A stretch of 64,000 nt of DNA from Lysinibacillus contaminans (GTDB lineage: Bacteria; Bacillota; Bacilli; Bacillales_A; Planococcaceae). The translations under genes and the position numbers were made by a program. The DNA lies in the NCBI RefSeq assembly GCF_001278945.1, contig NZ_LGRV01000001.1:1-64000 (forward strand), written 5' to 3'. This document shows positions 44,151-51,090 of the stretch, piece after piece (the stretch's first letter is position 1; the number at the start of each line of letters is the position of its first letter). The notes beneath the pieces are model-generated. The model saw nothing but the letters and a program-made list of their open reading frames with translations, was not told the DNA's origin and searched no databases.

Positions 44151-45011
44151 TTAGGCTGCCGTTACACCATATTTTACGGGTGTTAGGTAGCCTAATTTTT
44201 CTTGGATACGTTCTTCATTATAATAATTTAAATAGGTAATTACCCGCTCAATTACGTCTTGATTACGTAATGAATTAAATTTAACATATTGAAATTCCTC
44301 AGACTTTAAGTTCGAATGAAAAGATTCAATCACCGCATTGTCCCAACAGTTTCCTCTACGTGACATGCTGCTGACAAGGTCGTTTTCCTTAATGTAGGCC
44401 TGATACGCATATGACGTGTAAACACTCCCTTGATCTGAATGCACAATCACACCTTCGGGGTGGTTACGGACAGACAGTGCCTCCTTTAACGTGTCGATTA
44501 CGAGTAGTGTCTGTTGATGATCGTATAATTTATAAGCGACAATTTCATTATTGAATAGATCCATAATGGTCGAAAGATATTTTGTAGTACTGCCATACTG
44601 AATATATGTAATGTCTGTCACCCACTTCTTGTTCGGTTCACTAGCCGTGAAATCTCGTTTAAGAAGATTAGGGGCAATTATGATGCTTTCACCTTGGGAT
44701 TTCCACTTCCGTTTTGGCTTGATACGGCACTGTAAGTTATGCTTTTGCATGAGGTTCTGTACTGTATTGCGATTCAATTTTATATTATGTTCCTGCTTCA
44801 ACATTGCCTTTATTTTTCTATGACCATTCCGATACTTAGTGCTTTTGCACAGTTCTATAATAGATTCCTCTACTACTGAAAGCGACTTATTTATGCCGTG
44901 AAGATACCATCTATAATAGTTCGCCCGTGGTACTCCTAACGCGGATAGGATAGCTGTAATCGTGTACTTCTTTCTAAGTTTCTCTACAATCTGTAGAACT
45001 ATTTCTTTTTT
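44151..45011 (-). CDS. IS3-family transposase OrfB (integrase core)
   Basis: The rve-type integrase core. WVTDITYI carries the first Asp, VIVHSDQGSVYTS the second, and SRRGNCWDNAVIESFHSNLKSE the Glu; the C-terminus is LGYLTPVKYG. The ATG at 44804 would give 217 residues, but the frame is open and protein-like to the slippery run T-AAAAAA-G at 45012-45005 (IVEKLRKKYTITAILSALG). The product is therefore probably an OrfAB fusion made by a -1 shift near the orfA stop. No internal stop was found, so the element may be active. Confidence 0.88.
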   Translation of the reverse strand, partial: KKEIVLQIVEKLRKKYTITAILSALGVPRANYYRWYLHGINKSLSVVEESIIELCKSTKYRNGHRKIKAMLKQEHNIKLNRNTVQNLMQKHNLQCRIKPKRKWKSQGESIIIAPNLLKRDFTASEPNKKWVTDITYIQYGSTTKYLSTIMDLFNNEIVAYKLYDHQQTLLVIDTLKEALSVRNHPEGVIVHSDQGSVYTSYAYQAYIKENDLVSSMSRRGNCWDNAVIESFHSNLKSEEFQYVKFNSLRNQDVIERVITYLNYYNEERIQEKLGYLTPVKYGVTAA

Positions 45012-45316
45012 AACTCCCTTTCGATTTCCATGTACTTTTTTAGAATTTCGTTCTCCATCTTCAAATGTGATAATTGTCGTTCCCGTTTATCGTCTTCACT
45101 GGCTAACTCGGGACCGTGACCGAAAGTGTATTGTTTACCAATCGGCTGATCAAATAGATAAATTTCATTCGCGCGATACCATTTCATCCAAGTTTCGACC
45201 TGTGATTTGTTTTTGATTCCGTGTTTCTCCATAATTTCATTAGTTGTCAATTCACCACTTAGTTTATCTTTAACAACAGCCCATTTAACTTCGCTTGAAT
45301 ATACGTTCTTGCCCAT
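44999..45316 (-). CDS. IS3-family transposase OrfA (helix-turn-helix)
   Basis: A 105-residue DNA-binding part of the IS3 transposase: MGKNVYSSEVKWAVVKDKL with a helix-turn-helix (ELTTNEIMEKHGIKNKSQVETW) and a coiled-coil end MENEILKKYMEIERELKKK. CATCGGAGGTG precedes the ATG at 45316. An upstream open extension is not part of the gene. The A6G slippery heptamer lies eight bases before its TAG. Confidence 0.88.
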   Translation of the reverse strand: MGKNVYSSEVKWAVVKDKLSGELTTNEIMEKHGIKNKSQVETWMKWYRANEIYLFDQPIGKQYTFGHGPELASEDDKRERQLSHLKMENEILKKYMEIERELKKK

Positions 45317-45420
45317 GCAAAAACACCTCCGATGTAAGTACTTTTTACAAGTGTACCACTCCGAAGGTGTTTTATATTGTCTCAATAATTTAGGTTAGTC
45401 CAAATTTCAAATAAAGAGGT

Positions 45421-45434
45421 TCGCTCTTTTTGGT
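45421..45434 (+). terminator. Right half of a terminator split by the IS3 element
   Basis: TTCGCTCTTTTT pairs with AAAAAGAGCGAA at 44097-44108 on the other side of the IS. Before insertion the two made a terminator behind rlmCD-tail copy 2. Confidence 0.7.
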
Positions 45435-45663
45435 TGAAATTTGTAAAGAATTACAAGGTCGAATTTCATTATTAGGAAAAGTCCACAACAAAAATCTTGT
45501 CTTTATATGTGAATAAATGTGGAGGGAATACTACAAAATCAGTAAAAACTAATTCTGTATTTATAGTTTTTACGTTGAAAGTTTACAACAACTGAGCCGA
45601 TTGCTATATTAAGTGTTAATACCTGAAAATGGTAAATAAAGAATGGGGAAAAGGGGTTTGAAA

Positions 45664-46173
45664 ATGGATGTAAGATTCCCAATTGGAAAATTACAAGTTC
45701 CTGAAAAAGTAACATTTGAAAATGTTCAAGAATGGTTAAAGCAAATTGAAACATACACAATTCGACTAAGAGAAACTGTTGATTTTTTAAGTGATGAGGA
45801 ATTAAACAAAACTTACCGTGAAGGTGCATGGACAGTTCGTCAACTTGTACATCACATTGCAGATTCTCAGTTGAATATGTATCAACGTTTGAAGCTGGCT
45901 TTAACAGATGATAATCCAATAGTTCCAGCTTTTGATGAAGAAAAGTGGGCTGTTCAACCCGATACAGAGCTTCCTGTAGAAAGTTCTATTAAAATGTTAG
46001 AAGGCATAAATGAGCGTATCGTATCTTTAGGACAAAATTTAACTGAAGAGCAATTAGATCGAGCATTTACTCACCAAACAAACGGCAAAATAACAGTTTC
46101 AACAAAAGTTGCAAAATTAGCTTGGCACGAAGAGCATCATTTAGCTCATATAAAATTTGCATTATCAAAATGA
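45664..46173 (+). CDS. DinB-superfamily YfiT-type bacillithiol transferase
   Basis: A 169-residue four-helix-bundle protein of the YfiT/BstA group. Three histidines for a divalent metal are visible: His in VRQLVHHIADS near 47-55, and WHEEHHLAHIKFAL near the C-terminus. Relatives attach bacillithiol to electrophiles or antibiotics, or act as metal hydrolases; which applies here is not known. The ATG at 45664 follows AAAAGGGG. It lies between rlmCD-tail copies 2 and 3, the only gene of that module besides the IS. Confidence 0.85.
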   Translation: MDVRFPIGKLQVPEKVTFENVQEWLKQIETYTIRLRETVDFLSDEELNKTYREGAWTVRQLVHHIADSQLNMYQRLKLALTDDNPIVPAFDEEKWAVQPDTELPVESSIKMLEGINERIVSLGQNLTEEQLDRAFTHQTNGKITVSTKVAKLAWHEEHHLAHIKFALSK

Positions 46174-46241
46174 TTAAACTTTATTATATAAAACTAGCAG
46201 CGATTTATTTTATGTAAGGTGACTCTATTACATCTTTATTT

Positions 46242-46287
46242 CACATACACCACCCTCACCACATTGTGAGGCGGTCGCGTGGTTGGA
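46242..46287 (+). repeat. rlmCD-tail repeat, copy 3
   Basis: CACATACAC as in copies 1 and 4, then a frame reading PHCEAVAWLEFS-stop. HCEAVAWLE is kept and the last residues have changed. It is the copy nearest in bases to the rlmCD end over ACATTGTGAGGC and GTCGCGTGGTTGGAGTT. Confidence 0.85.
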
Positions 46288-46947
46288 GTTTTCATAATTT
46301 ACCTGGTACACACGTAATTGGTAAACGATTCCGAGAATTTAAAAGTTATACTATATAACATAAAAAAGTAGACATTTTTAATCCCGACCCTGATTTTCTT
46401 GCAAATAACCTTTGCGAAATTGGGGTCTTTTTATATGGAATTTAATTGGAAAATATCTCATGTTCAGCATATATGATTAGTACACGGATTAATCCATCTG
46501 TTTCTTTTCTAGGAAAGGAATTGCTTGTATTGATTTTATATCATGAAGCCATCCTATGCTTATCACCGGTAATCAAGTGGTTATTTATATGGGCTTTCCA
46601 GAAGTTTTGCGACTTTTTGGAGGCCTTTATTTCATAGCTATTTCAAGGTTATTTAAAGAATAATTCTTCATTCTACCTCATGATAAAATATGTTGTCAAT
46701 AATAAATTTGTGAATTTATTAAAAAAATGTTACAATAGTCTTACAATTGTTTTTTTGAACTCGTATTTCGAATTCAGCTGTCCTTTTTTGCAGATAGAAT
46801 TTGGATACGTTTTTTTAATATCCTTTTTAAAGCCGAAGAAAAAAATTAAAACAGTTATGTGAGCTTTAAAGGAAGTTAGTTGAATAAAATTATTAATTTA
46901 TTTTCTAATTGTAACCGAGTATTTATTCCATAAGGAGGACTAGAATA
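46288..46947. other. Gene-poor interval with terminator and promoter
   Basis: A hairpin GACCCTGATTT...AAATTGGGGTC (about 46387-46430) with TTTTTAT is a likely terminator. Two ATG- or TTG-led frames (46446-46637, 46680-46862) are hydrophobic but lack ribosome sites and look accidental. TTGTGA (46708) and TACAAT (46731) with 17-bp spacing are a plausible promoter for the next gene. GTTAGTTGAATAAAA near 46876 resembles half of an R repeat. Confidence 0.5.
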
Positions 46948-47802
46948 ATGAATCTAATCAATAAGAAAGTTACACACAAGCGTTTTGGAATGGGTAGTAT
47001 AGTTAAACAAAATGATTCTAGTATAGAAATAAATTTCGCATCGGAAAATAAAATGTTTGTTTTCCCTGATGTATTTGGAAAGCACCTAAAACTACATGAT
47101 AAAAGTGATGCTAGTTCACTTGAAAAAATAATTCAAAAAAAGGAAATGGAACGAAAAGAGGAAGAATCGAAGAAGGAAGAGGAAAAAAAACTACAACGAA
47201 AAAACCTGGAACTTCGCTTAGAACACGAAAAACTTATGAAACATCATAAACTTCATCCAGAATCACAAATGGTTTTTAAGTGTGACGCAGAAGAACAGAG
47301 TAGTTCTTTTTCAGAGTGGAAGGTTTTTTCAGGCGCAATAAAAAGTGGTAATAACAAAGGGAAGCCAAACAAACCAACCCGCTTGCACCAAAATAGCGCT
47401 GTCCTGTTAACAGCAATAGATTCCGGCATGCCTGAAAAAGACAGACGTATCTTAGGTGTCTATATGGTGAATGAAGATTTTATCGGTAAGCTTTGTGAAG
47501 ATGGAAATATTCCTGCTCATTCAAAATACAGACTCCAACTTACAGAACAGGAATCGGAGCAGTTACTTTTGTGGGAATATTATGTAAATGAAAAATCTCC
47601 CGACAAAATGACATGGAATACAGGTAAATACCGTTACTTTGATAATTTATGGATGGCTCAAATTTTACTTGATATAGTTTCGTTGAAAAGTAACCCAGAG
47701 GAACGCGAGCTGGCACAACAATTTTTTAAACATTTTTGTAAAATGAATCAGATAACAGTTCAAGATTTACCAAAGCCTAATGGCGCATTATTGCGTATTT
47801 AG
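46948..47802 (+). CDS. Tudor-like / coiled-coil / PUA-EVE-like protein of unknown function
   Basis: A 284-residue protein in three parts. Residues 1-50 (KKVTHKRFGMGSIVKQ...IEINF) resemble the Tudor-like end of PcrA in this same window ([13 protein letters not shown]). Residues about 58-98 are a charged coiled coil. Residues about 105-275 look like a PUA/EVE-type fold: SEWKVFSGAIKSGNNKGKP, RILGVYMVNEDF and GKYRYFDNLWMAQILLDIV. The Tudor part may bind RNA polymerase or another protein, and EVE-like domains read modified bases. Both are inferences. AAGGAGG precedes the ATG. Confidence 0.65.
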   Translation: MNLINKKVTHKRFGMGSIVKQNDSSIEINFASENKMFVFPDVFGKHLKLHDKSDASSLEKIIQKKEMERKEEESKKEEEKKLQRKNLELRLEHEKLMKHHKLHPESQMVFKCDAEEQSSSFSEWKVFSGAIKSGNNKGKPNKPTRLHQNSAVLLTAIDSGMPEKDRRILGVYMVNEDFIGKLCEDGNIPAHSKYRLQLTEQESEQLLLWEYYVNEKSPDKMTWNTGKYRYFDNLWMAQILLDIVSLKSNPEERELAQQFFKHFCKMNQITVQDLPKPNGALLRI

Positions 47803-48245
47803 ACGTTAGCCCAATGATAATAAGAATGACAGGAGACTGACATATTTTCCTATCTATTACTAATGGCGGACAGTACCTGGCTCTGTCTGCTAATAAACGT
47901 GTGGAATTAATATAATCATTTATCAAGAACGAATTCTTATTAAAAGGATTCGTTCTTTTTGTATTAGGGACTTTCATTTTTCTAACGCCTCCGTGTCCCA
48001 AGTTTCTTGTCCAGGGTAGTTTGTCTTGTTTCGTTATACAGCTTTCGCCCTCTCTTACTGTTGAAATTCTACAAAACTAAAAAATCCATTAAAACGGGTT
48101 GAATAGCGCTTTTATAACATTTTATAAATACTATTTTGTTAAATATGTAAGTAAATCCATAAATTTATATATACTTTTTGAACTTAATGTATACTGTAGA
48201 TATCCTGTTAAACAAGTAGGAAAGTCTTTTTCTAGGAGAGTTACG
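47803..48245. other. Gene-free interval with terminator and promoter
   Basis: A hairpin AAGAACGAAT/ATTCGTTCTT (47925-47957) followed by TTTT ends transcription from the left. TTGAAC (48178-48183) and TATCCT (48201-48206), 17 bp apart, are a candidate promoter for the response-regulator gene. No supported ORF otherwise. Confidence 0.6.
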
Positions 48246-48935
48246 ATGAAATTAGATTGTTTAATTGTTGATGATGAGATTGCTTTAGCTGAAACAACTT
48301 GTGAATATTTTAATATGTTCGAAGTCAAAACAGCATTTGTTACAAGTGCAGAGGAGTGCGAGCTTTTTTTGAAGGAACATGAACCATCATTGATTCTTCT
48401 AGACATCAATCTCGGTAGTGAATCAGGGTTTGATTTATGTAAAAGATTGCGTAAAACTACGCAGATTCCCATTCTATTTATAAGTGCTCGCTCTAGTGAT
48501 GACGACGTTCTAATTGCGCTTAACATCGGTGGAGACGATTACATTCAAAAGCCATATACACTAAGTATTTTACTAGCAAAAGTAAAAGCGGTACTTAAAA
48601 GATATGGCAGTGGTTCTAGCAACCAACAAGAGGTTTTAGAGTTTGGTCAAATCCAAATTGATACACAACTTCATCGTGTTCGAGTTAAGGGTATTGATAT
48701 TCAGCTAAAAACGATGGAATATAAACTTCTCTCGTATTTGGCGAAAAATAAAAATCGTATCATCACAAAAAATGAATTGTTTCAAAATGTATGGGGAGAT
48801 ACCTTTGTAGGGGATGGAACCCTAAATGTACATATTCGCCATTTACGCGAGAAAATTGAAGAGAATCCAAAGGACCCGCAATTTATAAAAACGGTTTGGG
48901 GAACGGGGTATGTGTTAGAGGATACCAAGAAATGA
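48246..48935 (+). CDS. OmpR-family response regulator
   Basis: A 229-residue two-domain regulator. The receiver has the acidic pair in IVDDE, phospho-acceptor Asp53 in LLDINLG, and the Lys of QKPYT. The C-terminal winged-helix DNA-binding domain includes LKTMEYKLLSYLA and TLNVHIRHLREKIE. The ATG at 48246 follows TAGGAGAG; the open frame reaches further upstream without a ribosome site. It overlaps the kinase gene by four bases (ATGA). It probably controls the adjoining ABC transporter. Confidence 0.93.
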   Translation: MKLDCLIVDDEIALAETTCEYFNMFEVKTAFVTSAEECELFLKEHEPSLILLDINLGSESGFDLCKRLRKTTQIPILFISARSSDDDVLIALNIGGDDYIQKPYTLSILLAKVKAVLKRYGSGSSNQQEVLEFGQIQIDTQLHRVRVKGIDIQLKTMEYKLLSYLAKNKNRIITKNELFQNVWGDTFVGDGTLNVHIRHLREKIEENPKDPQFIKTVWGTGYVLEDTKK

Positions 48936-50200
48936 GAATAAAACTGTTAATTATCATCTTTTTGGTTATCTTTACTACAGGAATTACTTTCCCCATAATC
49001 ATGATTAACCATAAAAATATTTCAGAAGTGAATATTGTAGCCATTAATGAAGTAGTTAAAACTGTCGAAAGAAATTGGGGACATATTAATAAAGAAACAC
49101 TTAGCAACAGCGGTTTTAACCCCCCACTTACGATTATAGATAACGTAGAAAACGTAATATATCAATCCCCTGGTATTCAATTTAACAATACATATGATGC
49201 CATCAAAAATAGAGCGTCGATTGTAGATGTGATGCAAAATGATGAAGTTGTAGGGAAGATTATTATCCATAATAACGAACAAGAAATAGTGCGAAAAATG
49301 AAAAAGGAACTGGTTACATCCTTCATTTTAATAGTTGGTTTATTAATGATTGTTAGTAGTATTTATTTTTTCTATATTTATAGAACGTTATTGAAACCTT
49401 TTCAGCAACTTCAACATTTCGCAGCACATGTCGCTAGAGGTAATCTAGATATCCCTTTAAATATGGGTAAGAGCAATTATTTTGGCGCATTCACGGAAAG
49501 TTTTGATTTGTTACGTGAGGAACTCTATGCTGCTCGTGAAAGAGAGTATGAATCCAACCGTAGTAAGAAAGAGCTTGTGGCTACATTAAGTCATGATATT
49601 AAGACGCCTATTGCATCGATAAAAGCTGTAAGTGAGTTAATGCTTATGCAAATAAAAGATGAAAAGATGATTAAACACGTAAATACTATCAATTCGAAAG
49701 CAGAGCAAGTTAACTTACTTGTTACGGATATGTTTCACGCTACTTTAGAAGAACTTCAACAGTTAAAATTAACAGTAACTGAAGAATCGAGTGAAGTACT
49801 TGTTGGAATGATTGAAAATGTAAATTACGATCATCAAATCGTTTATGATTCTATTCCACCTTGTATAATTTTAACCGATCCCGTCCGAATGCAGCAGGTA
49901 ATCGATAATATTATAAGTAATTCATATAAGTATGCAGGAACAAAAATCTCGATTAAACCTCAAATTATTCAGGATTATCTAGAGCTATATATTCAAGATT
50001 TTGGACCGGGAATTAGCGAAGAAGAATTGCCACTACTGTTTAATAAATATTATCGGGGCAAAAATGTCGAAGGCAAGAATGGATCAGGACTAGGTCTCTT
50101 TATATCGAAGTACTTCATGGAAAATATGCAAGGCCAAATTAACTGTTTCAATCGAGATGATGGTTTTACGGTAGTCTTGAAAATAAAACTCGCTTCCTAA
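48932..50200 (+). CDS. Membrane sensor histidine kinase
   Basis: A 422-residue kinase. Helix 1 is at about 3-24, followed by an outside sensor of about 100 residues, helix 2 at about 128-150, a HAMP-like linker, then the dimerisation domain with phospho-acceptor His221 in ATLSHDIKTPIASI. The catalytic domain carries the N box (DNIISNSYKYAG) and G boxes (DFGPGI, GSGLGLF). The sensor is larger than in BceS-type kinases, so it may sense a ligand itself. The start is the ATG overlapping the regulator stop. Confidence 0.93.
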   Translation: MRIKLLIIIFLVIFTTGITFPIIMINHKNISEVNIVAINEVVKTVERNWGHINKETLSNSGFNPPLTIIDNVENVIYQSPGIQFNNTYDAIKNRASIVDVMQNDEVVGKIIIHNNEQEIVRKMKKELVTSFILIVGLLMIVSSIYFFYIYRTLLKPFQQLQHFAAHVARGNLDIPLNMGKSNYFGAFTESFDLLREELYAAREREYESNRSKKELVATLSHDIKTPIASIKAVSELMLMQIKDEKMIKHVNTINSKAEQVNLLVTDMFHATLEELQQLKLTVTEESSEVLVGMIENVNYDHQIVYDSIPPCIILTDPVRMQQVIDNIISNSYKYAGTKISIKPQIIQDYLELYIQDFGPGISEEELPLLFNKYYRGKNVEGKNGSGLGLFISKYFMENMQGQINCFNRDDGFTVVLKIKLAS

Positions 50201-50286
50201 TTAAGGAATAATTAAGAATTACACAAAGACTTAATAAGAATTCATTTTGTATGCTAAGACTGTAATCATCATTACGGTCTTTTTTC
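50193..50286 (+). promoter_or_regulatory. Terminator and candidate regulator-binding repeats before the ABC genes
   Basis: AAGACTGTAAT/ATTACGGTCTT (50256-50281) plus a T run is a terminator for the two-component genes. Just upstream are direct repeats ATTAAGGAATA and ATTAAGAATTA with an 11-bp period, and then CTTAATAAG. Such spacing is common for OmpR-family operators. TATGCT at 50250 could be a -10 element. The operator call is an inference. Confidence 0.5.
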
Positions 50287-50327
50287 TTTGAGTTGAAAAT
50301 CAATTAGGGGAGAGTGCAAATTAAATT

Positions 50328-51089
50328 ATGACAAAGATCATTATTAAAACGGAGAAGTTGTGTAAAACTTTTTCGAGCGGTGGAATTCAACAGCATGTTT
50401 TAAAAAATTTAGATATCAGTTTATTCGAAGGCGATTTTACTATCATAATGGGTAGTTCAGGATCCGGGAAATCCACTTTACTTTACGCAATGAGTGGGAT
50501 GGATAAACCAACATTAGGTGAAATCGATTTTGCTGGAAAAAGTTTATCTCAATTAAACAACGATCAACTTGCGGTATTTAGAAGAAACAACTGTGGTTTT
50601 GTATTTCAACAAATATATTTACTAGACAATATGAGCGTACTTGATAATGTACTGGCAAGTGGTCTTTTAGTAAATAAGAAAAAGAGTGAACTCGTACAAA
50701 AAGCGAAAGAATTATTAATGCAAGTAGGAATCAATGATAACGCATGGTCTAAATTTCCGACACAACTTTCGGGTGGTGAGGCGCAACGAGTTGGGATTGT
50801 TCGTGCATTGATTAACAATCCGAGAATAGTTTTTGCAGATGAACCAACCGGTGCATTAAACTCTGCATCTAGTGAGAGTGTATTAGATGTTTTAACAAAT
50901 GTAAATCAAAACGGACAAAGTCTTGTCATGGTCACGCATGATATGAAAACCGCATTACGTGGGAATCGAATTTTATATTTACGAGATGGTGTCATTTGTG
51001 GTGATTTGCAGTTAGGTGGATACAGTGAACAAAACAATCTCGAACGGCACGAGAAACTCCAACATTTCCTAGCTGAAATGGGGTGGTAG
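50328..51089 (+). CDS. ABC transporter ATP-binding protein (MacB/BceA type)
   Basis: A 253-residue ATPase of the LolD/MacB/BceA group. Walker A is GSSGSGKST near 42-50, the Q-loop is in FVFQQIYLLD, the signature is LSGGEAQRVGIVRAL and Walker B is IVFADEPTGAL. The ribosome site AGGGGAG is rather far (about 14 bases) from the ATG, but no other start fits. The stop is one base before the permease start. Together with the kinase pair this looks like a peptide or antibiotic sensing and detoxification module. Confidence 0.92.
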   Translation: MTKIIIKTEKLCKTFSSGGIQQHVLKNLDISLFEGDFTIIMGSSGSGKSTLLYAMSGMDKPTLGEIDFAGKSLSQLNNDQLAVFRRNNCGFVFQQIYLLDNMSVLDNVLASGLLVNKKKSELVQKAKELLMQVGINDNAWSKFPTQLSGGEAQRVGIVRALINNPRIVFADEPTGALNSASSESVLDVLTNVNQNGQSLVMVTHDMKTALRGNRILYLRDGVICGDLQLGGYSEQNNLERHEKLQHFLAEMGW

Positions 51090-51090
51090 G

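Larger units (their letters stand above)
44113..45399 (-). mobile_element. IS3-family (IS150-like) insertion sequence
   Basis: About 1287 bp. The ends are imperfect inverted repeats: ACTGACCTAA on the left and ACTAACCTAA on the reversed right, with TATAAAACACCTT shared further in. The element carries orfA and orfB on the minus strand. It lies between AAAGAGCGAA (44099-44108) and TTCGCTCTTTTT (45421-45432), two arms of one terminator. No clear target duplication was seen. Confidence 0.88.

Noticed and set aside
46446-46862. Two hydrophobic frames of about 60 codons before the Tudor/EVE-like gene
   Set aside because: No ribosome sites, unusual composition, and they overlap a terminator and promoter region.
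46948-47802. Malate synthase
   Set aside because: Similar proteins may carry that label, but none of the malate synthase TIM-barrel motifs are present and the length is far too short.
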